Counted from the first letter of the stretch, positions 37,836-52,100 are shown. The stretch: DNA of 64,000 nucleotides from Paramacrobiotus metropolitanus (GCF_019649055.1 NW_026570269.1:434001-498000), one strand, 5' to 3'. Program-made: numbers and translations. The notes: generated by a model from the letters alone, not told the origin.

Positions 37836-38672
37836 CTAATTCATTTGTATGGGTATGCTCGATTGCTCCTGCGCGGATTCGACTTTCGACTGAGTTTCGA
37901 GGCGTGTTGCGACGTACGGCGGCGTAGCCTCTGACTTTCCGTGACCGGTGCCTTTTCCCAAGCAGTGATGCAAGTGTTGGTAATCCCGATAAATCTTATC
38001 GATCGTACACGTATTCGCTCGATCGGCTGTGTCAGGATGCTGCACGTCATGATGTAGCGCGGCGACGAAGCGCGGGCTGACTGTTTGTGAAGTCGTACTC
38101 TGTGTTGCGGGAATTGAATCAGGAGTGGACCGAACAATTAAAAGATTACAAACTAAAGCAGGAAATGGCCCCAATGTGTTTATGTACTGAGTTGATTAGT
38201 CGTTTCCCCAGTCACCAACGCAGAGGGAACACCAACCGGATGTTGTGTGGACGGAGAATTGGTTCTTTTCACCAAGTGAGTCTAACAAGTAATACGGCCT
38301 GATTTCCGTGTGTCCACTGTCAACCAATTGTGTCAGTGGCTAGACAGTTACAGTAAACTGAGTAACCAGTGCTTTTGAATTCCAAACAAATTATGATTTC
38401 TGCTGTTGTATGAGGGTGATAGTTTAATGAATAATTTCCCTGTAAATGGATTATTGTTGTTAATGTCACTTAACTGCGCTGATACCGGTTGCGCCGGCCC
38501 TCGGTGAAGTACAGTATGTGAATTGGACAATTGATGCAAACTGCATTGGACAATTTAGACTAAATTGAGCTAGGCAATTGACAAATGCTAATGATGATGA
38601 ATTATAAATAACTGTTGGGGTTTCACTTTCAGCTGGCAGCACCGCGTAAATAGCTGCAGCGGTAATGATCAT
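37836..38672 (-). CDS. possible small secreted protein
   Basis: A minus-strand terminal exon, 38080-37836, is open for 81 codons and ends in TAG. It has an acceptor (ACAAACAG) and protein-like composition: His/Asp-rich, one cysteine pair 16 residues apart (NTC...HHC), and a GKGTGHGK stretch. Upstream, ATG at 38672 begins a short hydrophobic leader (MIITAAAIYAVLPAE), then a donor (GTGAAA) at 38626. Both are phase 1, so they join to about 96 residues with a signal-peptide-like start. The leader is short and the donor weak, so a different first exon is possible. The GK pairs and single disulphide would suit a secreted peptide or prohormone, but I recognise no family. It diverges from LARGE, which starts 379 bases away. 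Confidence 0.4.
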
Positions 38673-39051
38673 CTTGACTTTTGACACCGCTGTTGCATAG
38701 TTGCTCTACATAAGCTAGGCGAGGTAGAAAATTCACATTTTTGCCAGATAAGAGTGAACCGGTTCAACTGGCGTGTTTTATGATTTTGCGAGAGAATTTC
38801 TCCTATTATTTATTTACAGTTAAGTTCGGTTGCTGTTGCTGATTTCTGTTGTATGACGAACGAAGCCGTCGCTTGAGTGTTTTTTCTCGTCGCTCTCTCA
38901 GCTGTTTGTAGTCTGAGGAATCGGCGACACTGTTGCTACAGTAGTTTATGAATCGCCGGCTGTTCTGCTGGCAGCGGCGCCGTATATTTCCGTCTCCATT
39001 TATTTTGTTATTTAGTTTTTACTGCGCATTTCTCTTGGATGTGGATGCTAA
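38673..39051. other. divergent promoter region of LARGE
   Basis: About 380 bases separate the possible secreted-protein gene (minus) from LARGE (plus). It is pyrimidine-rich just upstream of the LARGE ATG, and I see no frame. Confidence 0.4.
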
Positions 39052-42000
39052 ATGAACATTGCGGATTGTTGGAATATCATGAAATTGCGGCGGGTCGGAT
39101 GGCTGGCGTTGTTTTTGATTGTTGGAGTATTTGTGATCTCGATTTACCTGAATCGCGGCGGAATAAGCGGTGAGTAGTGTTGCGTATGAAAAAAGAGGAA
39201 AATAAAACTGAAGAAAATAATGAAGTGTTTTTATCCTTCGGCTTATTGCGTTTGATAAGAGGGGTTATGGTTAATTGCCGAATTGCTTAGACTCTAACTG
39301 TTGAGCGGAAGAGAAAAACAATTTTTATAATCCAGGAAGATGAAATACAGTGATAAGTATCTAACATTGGCAACGTTTAGGCAGCTACATTTTTTTGCAA
39401 ATTCTTCGGGGTAAAATTTACAAAGTGCCGAATGCCACTGCCGAGGGCATTTTCGAAGTTCGATAAAATAATCATTTTATGAAAAAGAAGCAGATGTAGT
39501 GCTTGGAGGCAGATTTTGTTACCTGTTCCTAGATACATAAAATTACGTATGGTGTTTTCCAGTGATGTTGGATAGGTTCGCATTTACACAGTACATATAG
39601 GAAGACGTATTATAATATTTTTGTGGTTTAGCTTAATAATATAGTTGTCAAAGTCTGCAATTGTTATGATAAAATTGCAAATTAACGGAACGTCTGATCT
39701 TTTACTTAAATCAGGTGCAGTAAATTTATAAAATACTGAAATGCAGTTTAGCTACAGCTTTTTGTAGGATAATTTGAGAATAAATACAGCCACTACGACT
39801 TCGAGTTTTTCAGTTTATTTTCCATTTTTTGAATTGTGGCGGTCGTCACGCAGAATATAAGTTTGGTAACATAAGTTTGCTTAAGTTTAAGTGAAAGTTA
39901 CAAATGCATTAACGGTGTTTAACTGTTACTACAAATTTTATCGCATCCACAGGAGGGACAACGGAACTAACTTCGCTCAACGTTAACTGAGAACAGAAAA
40001 TGTTCCCTAGTTGACTCAAGTGATAAGCTTGACTAATATTTTCTTCTGCGACAGGAAAGTGCGCAAAATACCGGTTTTTCGGAATTTTTCTGATTAAAGT
40101 CAAATATTTGCATTACGGGGCCCCAGACAGAAATGGCTGTGCGAAACTGCAAAGCGTTAAAAGTCCACTTGAAAATGGATTTATCGTGTCTTAGGCCGCG
40201 CAGGGAGGCCGGGGGTCGTTTTTTGCATTGTTCAACAACGAGTATTGACCGGCACTCTGTTGGCACTTAATTTTTTTACTCCAAGTCGCCGGATGAGGGT
40301 AAACAGTTTTAAAATTACCTAAATCCAGTTAAGATGCTTGCCAGCTTTTCTCCTTGTTCCCAACGGAAGGGCCAAGGGAAAAGTGCGACTTACTCTGTTA
40401 ACGATCTGAATGTATAGTCAGTGCAGATACACTTTTTCGGGCTAAAGGGAAATCAATTTATTCAATTCAGGACGCTGATAATTTCATGGCACAAGAAACT
40501 TGTGTACGAGTATGTATGTGTGCGGCTAAGAGATAGAATGACAACCAGTGAAGCGTGCTTATTTGGGGCTCGGTGTGCTGCAGATGTCCATGGTGAAGCG
40601 TATCCGTATCCGGCGGAAGCCGTGCCAGTCGCACCACAAAACGGACAGCGTACGCAATCTACGCCGGAAGTGGATCAAAAATCAGGGTTAGTCTCTTCTG
40701 TTTCGTCCTTTGGTCTGGGCTTGCGCGGAAATTCTTAATGCGGTGTGGAGGAATTTGTCCACCCTGATTAGCCTAATAAGAAATTAAATATAGGCTCACG
40801 GGTGTATGGGCTCAGTACAAAAGTAAATAAAGCCGAGCTCTTCAGTGAATCACGGATGACTGGTATTACCAAAAGGTAATTACGAATACGATATATTCTG
40901 GAGAGTTTATGAAGCTAAATCAAGCAGAAAGAAAACACAAATTAAGATGAGAAAATAAGCATCCGAAACAGAACTGTGAAACTTTAGAGTTATGTTACAT
41001 CACGAATTCATTCTCTGACCATGAGTGCAGTATATTCTTTAAGAAACCTTTGGAATTAATTATGAATGTTCTTGCCTGAGTAAACTTTATAAAATGTTAT
41101 TCATTCGTTGATTGTCGGTTTTTCTTGAATTTATTGCTTCAGGTGAAAACATTGTTGGGAAATTAATTTACATTATGTTAGGGTAGTTTCGACAAGCAAA
41201 ACTTAAATTTGTTGGATGGATTTACTTTATGCGATTCGAATATCCAAATCTGAATTTATGTGACTTTTTACTCGTCTTTATGTACATTTAGAAACAACGC
41301 GTGTTGTACGTAATACTGATTGACAACCGTGCGTTATATTGAGCCGGTTATGAGTTTTGTCTATTTTATTACATCCCGCCGCGATTCGAACGGCTCATTT
41401 GGCCAATATCCCAGCAATCATCCCCAGCTGTGAGCCTTATAAGGTTACATTGAAGAAAATGTTTTAACAGCGAGCAGCGGCACAGTTCAGCCATTGGCGA
41501 GGACAGCCAGCATCCTGTTGATAAGGACGCATTAGTTGGTGCAGCTCACCGACCTGGAAAAGATGAAAGCCAGCGGGGGAAGTGCCAAGTAAGTTTGCGG
41601 GAAGAAGTGATAGGGATTCGTTAAGTATTGCAAAGAGAGACGGTATATCCGCTTGGCGGAATTTAATTCGGTGCGCTCGATTAAGTTGGGGCTGCCGGAT
41701 GTTACACCGGCAGCAGTAAGGATGTCGTTAAAAAGTTAATTTGGACCGGAAAAATGGGGACTGCGGTCTCAAAAGATTAGTTGAAGCGCGAAAAAGTCAT
41801 TATGGTCGCCATTTTTTCCTCGTTTTGCCTGGCAAGGAAGGAAGGGCGTTGTTCCACTGCATTGCTTGTGTAATTTTTCTTACTCCTTTAATCTAATTAA
41901 TTAAAATATTTTATTTTTCGAAATGTTCTTGATTAAAAAAAATTCTCCAATAATGTCCTTAATTAATTTGGTTTTTTCGTGATTTGGCTTGTGCTGCTGA

Positions 42001-45000
42001 GAAAATTGAAAAAATAGGTGCAAGTATAGTCACTTACAGTTAATTTTTTTATTTCATTGCTGGTTTTGCAGTTTTATGTTATTATAGGAATTGTAAGATC
42101 AGTTTACCCTATTGGTGAATAATCTTTCTTGGCGCAGTACGCATTAATCTTATTGATAGCTCTTGTTGCATATGAATAGCAGTATTTTTTTCCTGTTTGC
42201 AGTTGGTAGAGATCGCCATTGTATCAGCCGGATACAACAGCACCCGCACGGCAACGACCCTCATAAAAAGCTTGCTCTTCTACCGGAGTAGTGCCATTCA
42301 TCTGCACTTGATTGTCGATGCGCCAGCTCAGCAGATTTGGGCAAAATTATTCGAAACGTGGGAAATAGCAAATTGTAAGTGCTATTAACCAACCTGACCC
42401 CGATGACTAGTAGAGAAAATGACCAACCAATGTTCCGCATTAACATTCCCACCGTGTCCCGGTAAAGAATCGCGCCAGAATGTAGGCCGCCGGGCAAATG
42501 ATCCGGAAACCAGAGAAAGTGAGAACAGAGGGTGAAACACATCTTTACCCATTTTTCTACAGTTTTTGAATGGTGTTTCTTGTGAACGATAATACGGGGA
42601 CATTTCCGGCTGGAATATATTGCTCCGGCTGGACTATAATAGTCGGGCGAATTTTGGGTATCAGTTTTCCTGGCACTTGTAAATTTTGTTTGGGTTATTA
42701 TAGGGTGTTATATGAGTTCAGGGTGCATAACGATGAGAGATGGGCGCGATCGGGTAATTTGCTTTCGTCATCTGATCCCCCCGGAGTGTCTGGGGGGAAA
42801 TTTTATTCGCGGGCAAACATGTTTTTACGGCTATAATGTCATTTCCATTTAGTGGTCTGGCTTTTTCTGCCGGAACTGTCAATTTCCTGTTGGGAAAACG
42901 ATATTCCAGGGGTGTTTCTGCGGAATCTTAGTGTGAAATTAATATTCTTTACTGCAGTAAATTCTGTGAAAATCACAAATCTGTAAAACGTGATTGAAGT
43001 TTACTAGTTTGGCTTTGCTGAAAATGATACTGAAAACGGTTGGTGATGCCCTTTGAACATCGGAATGTTTTGAGTGAGCATGAGCGTATTTTAAGCGATT
43101 CAGAATTTTAATGACAGTAATAATTATAATAATATATCAATATCATTCACTAATAATCAATGAATAGGCCGCAAGCTGTACGTTTTGAACCGGCGGCAAG
43201 GAATTTGAAATATGACTTAAAATTAGGGATGTTTGTTTATTACGTTATTTATTTGCAGGGACGGCCAGCTATTACTTGACCGATGGATTAAAACCTTATG
43301 TTTCATGGATTCCCAACAAGCATTATTCGGGTATTTACGGTCTTATGAAGCTTGTCCTCCCACAAATCCTCCCCGATCATCTCCATAAAGTATGTGCTAT
43401 GCGGAGCCTGTATGTTTCGTGTCTAATGTAACCCGGCAAAATGTGCCTAAATGAAATGGGCTGGAAAAAAGCCCATTAATCGATCAAAAATCCTCTTTTC
43501 TCTCTGTATCTCCTTCTCTTGTTAAATGACACAAGTTCTCTTTTTTCTCCCTTATACCACCATCGTCTTGGCCCGGTTTTCAGTCGTTGTGTAACGGAAG
43601 TGGCCGTTTAAGAACGATTAGCGCAGCGCTATTCAATGAGTTGCATGTGTGAAATATGTTTGAAGGTGATCGTATTGGACACCGATATCATATTCGCATC
43701 GGATGTGACCGAGTTATGGGAACTGTTTCGACGCTTTAATAAGCAGCAGGCGATCGGCCTGGTGGAGAATCAGAGCGATTGGTATCTGGGTGGAATATGG
43801 AAGAATTACAAAGCATGGCCGGCAACTGTACGTTTTACTCAAAATATCAGTATCATGGTTAAACGGAAATAGCAAACGTACTAATTAGAATGGAATTGAT
43901 TACTTGGAAAATCAGCCAAACTACTCGTACCATTAAAAAGATTGATGAATTACACCAAAAGTAAATGGTTTCTGATTAATACTCGTAGTTAATAATTTTA
44001 AAACCAGAAAAAGAACATTTCATATTACAAGAGAAATAAGAAAGTGCATTTGTTAAAAATTAAGTAAACAGTAACAGCTTGAAATAAATAGAGAAGCAGA
44101 ATCTGTGATAAAACAAAACATTGTGTAACTTTTTGTGGTTTTGTACTATGCCTTGTCTTTGAGTCGGAAAGGAGAGCATCTGTGGTTGGTCCTAATTAGC
44201 TGTTGACATGATGTCAAATGAATGGTTTCTTTTGATGAGCAGGGTCGTGGCTACAATACGGGGGTAATTTTGATGGATCTGCCTAAACTGCGTCAGATCC
44301 ACTGGATGGAGAAATGGAAGACTGTGACGGAACGCGAACTGCCGATTATGCAAGCCACAGCATTGGTAGGGTGTTATTATGCCCACGTCAGTTGCGTGCG
44401 AGGAAGACTTACAAGTTTTTATTTCGGAAAATCACAGATTAATTTTGAACTTCCACATATTGCTGGGTTAGCAGTTTAAACATATGAGATATGAAAAGGG
44501 CCGTAATGGTATCGTATTCTTGTGCGTACATTTGTAGCATTGTTGTATTGCAGATATTTTTGTGTTATTAGTTAGTTTAAGCTTCGCCCGTATTATGTAA
44601 CGCTTTATTTTGATAAACTGTTACATCGACGAAGCCCGAAACATCAAAACAATATACAGTATTATTTTTAGGCCGATCAGGATATTTTTAACGCTGTCCT
44701 GAAAGAGAACACCGAACTGGTTTACGTGTTGCCGTGTGAATGGAACGCACAACTGTCCGATCATTCAAAAAGCCGTGAACTGTGTGTGAACAGTGACAGT
44801 CTGACAGGTTTTAAGGTGAGAAAATCCACAGCACGTCGAAAAAAAGGGAAAGCATGGGTGCTTGCTCCTTTCAATATCGATAAACTTGATCCACTAGTTT
44901 TCTCTGTATGATCCAAGATGGTAGAGATTAGGCCTAATTGTTATTATTTTCTGTAGATTATTCACTGGAATTCACCAAAGAAAATGCAGGTCAAACATCG

Positions 45001-47983
45001 ACTGGGACGCTACTATAAGAATGATTACTTGACATTTGTGGCACACGATGGGAATTTGCTACGGCGTGGCGTGTTGGGCTGCACTCCAGCTAATTCGCTC
45101 GTTCAGGTAGGAAAGCAGTTGTCGCTGTTCCCGTGCCGGCTTGCTGCTAATTTGATCGCTTTGGAAATGTTAATCTGGCTGGCGTTGAGCGGAGAAAAAT
45201 TCAAAACCAGTTAACAATGATACGTTTTCGGTTTTGGATAGTTTCGAATAAGTGACACGGCTTGTTTGAAAATTGAAATTAATTGGAGAATAATTTACAG
45301 AATGCGGAATTAATTTGGTAGAGTAACCGATGTGGATTTTGAACAGTTTCTCGCTATTTTCTTGTGAAACTTTTAATTTTTTATAAAATTAGATAATGAA
45401 ATTAGTGTTTTTTAAAGCAGCTTTCTGATTGGAGGAATTGATTTGTAGTTAAAAATGTTTTCACCGCTGTTATAGGAATCGGAAATGTCATCGGATACAT
45501 ACGATGAATACTGCTACGATTTTGAACGATTGGCGGAAATGAAATTCCGTACACATTTGTACTTTACGGAATATGATTACGAGCCAACGGGTGATACGGA
45601 TGTTACATTGGTGGCCCAATTGTCCTTCGATCGTCTGCAAATGTTGGAGTCATTATGCCAGCACTGGAGCGGTAAGACGTTGGCGTAAAAATGGAAGAAA
45701 ATTTTGTTTTACTTACAAAAGAAGCGCGGCTGTAATTAGAATAATGTCGCGGGTTGGCTAATCGAACAAAGATCGCTGGATTGCATTGGGGCATTAGAAT
45801 GTCCCTTAACGAGGCTGGCTGATCGCGGATGGGATGAGTGGCAGCGGAAACGGTTTTATGCCACGTTTCCGAGGGGAAAATTTATCGCTAGGGAATTGAC
45901 ATAGAAGTTTTTTTTCTGCGTCGGTAACGCTCGTTGATTAGATTATAAATGATCGATTTTGTTGCAGCTGTTTGACACTGCTTGTTTTGGTTTTGAAATA
46001 GAATTTTCCTGCAAACTCAGTTTCGACAGTTTGGGAATTTAAGAGTTAGTATTGGAAAATTAATGCGGACCTGCGTTGAAAGCATGAAATTGCAGTAAAG
46101 TGCTTCGTTCTGCCTGCTTCTCGTTTTATGTGTTTAGGCTATATTTTTGTGAACAATTGCAAGGGGTAGATTGGTTAACTGATGATTGATCCAAAAATGT
46201 GCGATGGTTTACGTTAAAATTAATACTCGTATTTTTGTTCCGTAGGACCAATGAGTTTGGCTTTATATGTGTCCGATCCAGAAGCACAGCAGTTTGCCGA
46301 TTTTGTGTACGATTCCGACGTTTTATCTGCTCGGCGTAATGTGGGCTTTCACGTGGTTTACAAAGACGGGGTAAGTGTTTTGTCTTCGTTGTAAGGGAGG
46401 AAAAGATTGTGGTCCCAATATCGAGCCATTTACCGTGCACTTGTCCCCAAAATGTGTCGGCAAACAGCATCGATTTTTCAATTAAATGTTCATTCCCTGT
46501 TGGAAGTTCACTGTTTCACTTTTACCTGTTGTGCATTATTCATGTGACAAGTGGTCGATTTATACACAGTGGACAAAGCCCTGTATTGAATATTCCCCAG
46601 GAGCAGTGGGTGATTTGGTTTAACCCCGGCGTGCTGTGTATGTATGCCTTCTTTTGCAGACAGTCTATCCGGTCAACTATTTGCGCAACGTGGCGCTCAG
46701 TCAGGCCCGGACGGGGTTTGTCTTTCTCAGTGATATTGATTTCTTGCCCATGTTGGATCTGTACGAACGACTAAAGGGAAGCATCATTCCCGCGCATCTC
46801 CTCCACCCTGCCACGCAGGAGGGCCATGACCTTAGTGTGCAGCACGCCAAGGTGAGAGATTAGCCCCAGCCGCTGGTCAACAGGGGGATAATATTCTTCT
46901 GCAGTGATGGTCTGCTTTTCATTTTGCATCCATAATAGATGAATTGCCTATTTCAGGCCCATTCCCTCTATACTAAATTGGGCGTTGATTGGGTATTATC
47001 GTTGTTGTGCCGGTTTATTCACTAGGGTAATCTTATTCTTTGTTAAGATAAGGTTTGAGTTTATAGAAATTATTTTTATTGTTTTCTTTCTTACTTTTCG
47101 ATGTTATAAAAATTTTACACATGAAGGCTTCTGATACCGGCGAAAAAAAGTTTTTGGAAAAGCAATTTTCGTATGCTACTCACAAAGACCGGGCAACCTG
47201 ATTTTGATATGAGTTTCACAGTCAGCGCCTTTTGAATTTTTGAATGGTGGGGATTTAGTGGATATTTGAAAATTTTAAGTTTTTATTCGGCAGCGTTTAG
47301 TAAAAACCGTGACATTTCGTTCTCAATGGATAAAGTGATTAATTGGTGTTTCTATGTTCCAGGCATTAATTGTTCCAGCTTTCGAAACTCAGCGCTACCG
47401 CGTATCGGTTCCGTCCAACAAAAGCGAGCTTGCTCAGATGGTAAAAACCGGTGATATTGTGTCATTCCGCTGGGATGTGTGGCCGAAGGGTCACGCTACA
47501 ACCAACTATTCCCGTTGGTTGGAGAGTAGTGTTCCTTATACCGTCGAATGGGAACCCGATTACGAACCGTACATTGTTGTCAGCCGGGACGTTCCGCGGT
47601 ATGATCAACGCTTTGGCGGTTTCGGGTGGAATAAAGTATCGCACCTTATGGATCTGGCCGTGAAAGGGTAATTGTTGTAAAGAGTTCCGGCAGTTTCTAG
47701 AATTCTTGTACGTAATGGTAAATCTGTATCGCCAGATAATTGTTTTCGAAAACTAGAATCGTACAGTAATGGTTTCAATGTTTTTTTCAGATATGAACTG
47801 ATCGTTCTGCCAGATGTGTTTATTGTGCACATGCCACATGCGCCTAGCATCGACATTGCGAAATTCCGCTCCAAATCTAAGTATCGCCGGTGCCTGAACA
47901 AACTCAAACAGGATTTTGTCCGTGATTTGGCCAAAATATACGGCATGAAAGCCACAAAGTATCTAATTGACGACAAGAGATAA
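39052..47983 (+). CDS. LARGE: LARGE xylosyl- and glucuronyltransferase
   Basis: LARGE is a bifunctional Golgi enzyme that builds matriglycan (alternating xylose and glucuronate) on alpha-dystroglycan, the laminin-binding glycan. Exons: 39052-39169, 40584-40686, 41471-41588, 42203-42374, 43259-43389, 43666-43827, 44243-44365, 44672-44815, 44957-45106, 45476-45671, 46246-46370, 46660-46851, 47363-47667, 47791-47983. The phases close, giving 743 residues; human LARGE1 is 756. Layout: a type II anchor (residues about 16-33), a Gln/Pro-rich stem, and a GT8 xylosyltransferase domain with its LDTDI metal motif, [18 protein letters not shown] and DGNLLRR. The second, GT49 glucuronyltransferase domain has [26 protein letters not shown] and HMPHAPS. 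Both DxD motifs are intact, so both activities are expected. Intron 1 is 1.4 kb, long for this window. AATAAA is at 48337-48342. Confidence 0.96.
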
Positions 47984-48426
47984 CACTGGCTTTGTCGGCT
48001 GGGCACTCAGCGCTAAGCCATAGGTTTTGACCAAAACGTGGACAACTGGCGGTCAACACGAAACAACGATAATTTGGCTTCCTGACTTGACCAAAACCAT
48101 TTTGTACCGCAATCTCCTTTGGTCGGCAGCTATTGGAGTGCATTCACGTGATAATGGGTGGATGAAAGCAGACAGATAGTTTGTCTTTTTTAGAAATGAT
48201 CTCTATTTGTTTTGCAGCTGATTTTCGTTTGTCCGCTTGCCGGGTAGTTTTTTAATTATGAATTTTGAAGTCTCGGTGATGTATTTTTTGGTTGGTTTTA
48301 GAAGAGATTTTTAGAATATTGGTTTTTTTGCAATGGAATAAAATTACTTGCTGAAAAAATAGCAACTGTTGCATTGAAAAACTTAGGAATGTGGATAATT
48401 CACACATAGAAATTTGAAACTTACCA

Positions 48427-48450
48427 GTTTGTTTGTTTGTTTGTTTGTTT
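48427..48450. repeat. (GTTT)6 microsatellite
   Basis: Six uninterrupted GTTT units lie downstream of the LARGE poly(A) signal. Confidence 0.95.
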
Positions 48451-48567
48451 TATCAGCTTAACGTGTACAACGATCAGGAATAGTTCCTGCAGGAGGTTGT
48501 AGACAACCGTTCAAGAACAGCTGCCACAAAAAGGACAGCTCCTTACAACATTTCTTCGAGGCATCAT

Positions 48568-49189
48568 TCACAATCGTAAAAGTTGTAGGAAGAACAAAAA
48601 AGTTGTAGTCAAGAACAACCAGTACTCTATCTGAATCGACGAAGAATATGCGCACATTATTAATTTGCCCATTGCGGCCTCATCACAAGTCGACAGACAA
48701 AGGCATCCGTGAGCGTTATTTATCGTAACTGACGCGAATATGGTGATTTTTAAATTATTCCCTACTAAATACTGTGAAATTACACGGCAGTAATTAGATC
48801 CTATCAAATCGGTGGCGGCACCCGGGACACAGTTGTCGAAACCTGTTGCATTACTCAAGTGGTTAAGTACTCGTAGTAAATGTACAGTGTACTTAATCAG
48901 CGCAAGTGCAGCAGGAGACAGATATCAAAATAATTTTCTGGAGGCAAGTTTCTGCAGTTTGCCTAATCAGCGTCTTCCTAACCGCAAGCCGTATGCAACA
49001 AACATTTTCTATCAGCAAACACACGAACCATGTGGTAATATAAATAACAAAACTTTTTGTATAGAATATTGATCCCCTAATATATATTAATAATTAATAG
49101 ATTACTTACCTGGATAGCCGTTGCATCGTCGGCATGAGAAAGTACACATGCAGTCAGTTACAAAAACACTGGTACCACCACTTGTGTAA
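48568..49189 (-). CDS. possible cysteine-rich (Ly6-like?) secreted or anchored protein, exons only
   Basis: Three minus-strand exons join in consistent phase: 49189-49110 (acceptor TTGCAG, donor GTAAGT), 48842-48786 (acceptor CAACAG, donor GTGTAA) and 48728-48568 (acceptor GCGTCAG, stop TGA). The translation is rich in cysteine (TDCMCTFSCRRCNG, FDNCVPG, NNAHGCLCLSTC) and ends in a hydrophobic stretch (WLFLTTTFLFFLQLL) that could be a GPI-anchor signal. An upstream exon ending after AAGAAT near 49310 would fit phase 2, but the start codon was not found. Another Cys-containing frame at about 48950-49020 competes with this model. The resemblance to Ly6/uPAR-type proteins is only by cysteine density and layout. 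Confidence 0.28.
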
Positions 49190-52100
49190 CTGCAATAAAT
49201 CTACACCATAAAGGTGACCTTTCGCGTAAACGCCCTGGATGGAGTGACCACTCTCTGGATGAAATGGCTCTCGCCTGCGAAATCTTGTCGCCCTACATTC
49301 TTGAAAAAAAGCAATTTTTGTCAGAAAATAGATACAGCACCAAGCTCCCCGAATCCCCGACAACGTTATTTCTAAATAAGCATAAGGTTGTATGTATAAA
49401 TTGTATAAATATGGTAATTTCAACTTAGAGTCTGTCGGCATGATTTTCTTCAGGTTTATTAAAGCGCACCGCGGCTTTATATCGGTGCGATTTTGTCATG
49501 CTGAACCTGGTTCATTTCAGTCTGAAATTCTTTTTCAGCGGACATTGAGCTATTTTCCTAAACTTGATCCAATGACTAGTAAGAGTACACAAAAATAATT
49601 TGCGTAATGTGCTGTACTGCAATATTCATTCTTTATATTTATATTTCTTATGGCGATATTTCTGACCGCATGACGATGGCCAATATGCTAACCATAAGCG
49701 ACTAATAAAATAAGTTTCGCAGCACAATATTGATAAGTACAATACTACCTCTTTAATACAGTAAGTACTCACCGTACTCGTACCGTGTCCGTACGAAAAA
49801 ATTATGATAGTATGAGTTTATTGAAAATGAACTGTAGCTGAACTGAAACAGATTAATTAATAAGAAATCAAGATGAACTGCATGGCTGAACCGTATGGGT
49901 AGCCGCAAATCTTAATAACGCAAAATGGACACTTCGCGAACGCAGTTTACTATAGTATTTACGTAAGTTCTAATAATTTGCATTCCAGAGCATAAGATTA
50001 CTACTACTCTAGATATTACGTATATAGCATAATAAAACTGGTATGTGCAAAGTCTTCTGCGATCCTACTACTCGTAGGAACAATAATAATGTGCAGTACT
50101 TTTGCTTTATTCTATAACAGTACAGTACTCTAACTAGGTTGGTGTGGTGCTTTGCGCACGTATTTTTGTTTCTTTCACACGCTCCCAGATTGTTTTGTAA
50201 TCCCAGGTTATATTTATGTTGGTAACTACGATAACGGTCACGTACGCTACAGACGTGGTGCACACTTTAAACTCGCGTAAAAATGTAGAGAACTAAACTC
50301 CGTTGTCGAAGATCAGTTGGAGGATCTTTCTCTGCATAGTGCATAGTGCATGTCGTTTCAGTTCCTTAATCCTTTCTACTACAGCTCAGTATTCTGCGTT
50401 TGCACGGTATAGAAATAGTAAAAGGGTGAGTACCACCCAAATTAATTTTTTGTGCTTTTAAGTTTAAAGTCTTCTCTGTATTCTGATTTTCTGAATTATT
50501 TTACTTTACAAGTGGAACTGTACACAGTACTCGCCTCTGTTTACTGTATTTTGCTGCACCATCCTTATGCGATCACAGCCGATATCCAGAAGTTTGTTTT
50601 TCTTTGAGGTCAATGGCCAATCAGTTTCTCGTCAGATGATGTTCTGATGCTTAAACACTTCCTTCCGGTAGTCCTCTCGATCGTATTTCAAACGCCGGCC
50701 CGTCCATTGTTCCCGCCCTTGGAATTTATGGCTGTAACTAACATTTCGCTTAAATCGTTTTGAGTAGATCTACACCAGTCTTGCCTCGGAAATTAACCTT
50801 TTTAATTTTACAACTGAATAGTACAAATACGTACGTGCTGCATTGTTAATTTTTCATCGTCCTATCTAAAACGCACACGGCACACCACTGGGTGGATGGA
50901 TCGATAGTCCAGAGTTTCACAGCCTCACCATTAATACAGGTGAGCTGTTTTACTGTATATTGCAGACTTGGTGAAATTTTATCTAAATTTGGTGACCTTT
51001 CCTAATTAAGTATACTTCGCAGACATCAGTAAATCAAAAGCGAGATGCATTACGCCATTTTTCTAACTGTCAAATTTTGGATAATTAACAACAACAAAAT
51101 TTGCGCAAATTTGCGTCATCAGACGCAAAAATTAAATTTTTAACAAAACCGTTGCGCTTCGCATTGCTGTGTTTTGAGCGGCCCCACTGTTACTTTCTAC
51201 CTACAAAAATATTTTTTATAAAGATTTGCTCAATAAATATAAGGACAGTGACACAAAGGTTACAGTACAACCCCTGGGACCGCTCAGCCGACGCGTAGTC
51301 TGGGACTTTTAAAAGATACCGACTTACGCAAGCCTCTCTGTTCTGTTAAAAATGAAAAAAGAAGACTGATGAAGTTTGTTTGATTTGCTAATTTGAGGGT
51401 TGTTGATCGTGGTCAAATGTAATGCCGTCAATACAGTTGCCATTGTTATAAGAAGCACCAAGTACGGAAGCAAAAAATGGAAGCTTAAAAATCGTGTGAC
51501 GTGTATCGGCTTTAATAAATCTCTTCGTTCAGTAGGAGCGGCAATACTTTATCTGGCTAATAAGTAACTAAACAAAGTTGTAACGCGGTCGTAATGCATT
51601 TACAATTTTTAGTCATTTTCGAGTTCTGAGTGGACACACGATCCTTTTCAAACAGAATCTACTCCACACAGCGGTGGGTGACAAAAAGGCGCACTACTTG
51701 CAGTACATTTTGTACAGTACCGTATTGTATGTGTGTAGCGCAAAAATTCTCAACGTTTTGACTCTGAATTTATGAAAACCGCAGTTTTCAGTTTTCTGTT
51801 TCTAATGCAAAAGTCTGTTCCTAATTATCTAATATAAAATTGAATATAGTATATAGATACAGGCATATAACTAATAGCTATATCTATATATAGTCTTATT
51901 AATACTAATGGCACATATCGTACTGACAATTAGGCACGTACTCTGTATTGTACACTGTCCCGTGAGAAGTTAGAACGTGACTTTTTATCGTTAATTTGAC
52001 TGTGTCGTGTACTGTACAACCAGAAAAATTTCTATCATTATTTTTAATTAGTGTGTATCAGCGCTGGCTTTTTATTCTATGAAGTGACCATTGCCGAATA

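Noticed and set aside
46126-46470. 114-codon minus-strand frame
   Set aside because: It is antisense to a LARGE exon and intron.
47605-48006. 133-codon minus-strand frame
   Set aside because: It is antisense to the last LARGE exons, whose plus reading contains GFGWNKV and HMPHAPS.
48900-49030. Further Cys-rich minus-strand exon (ENVCCIRL...)
   Set aside because: The entry phase fits, but no donor in the required phase was found before an in-frame stop.
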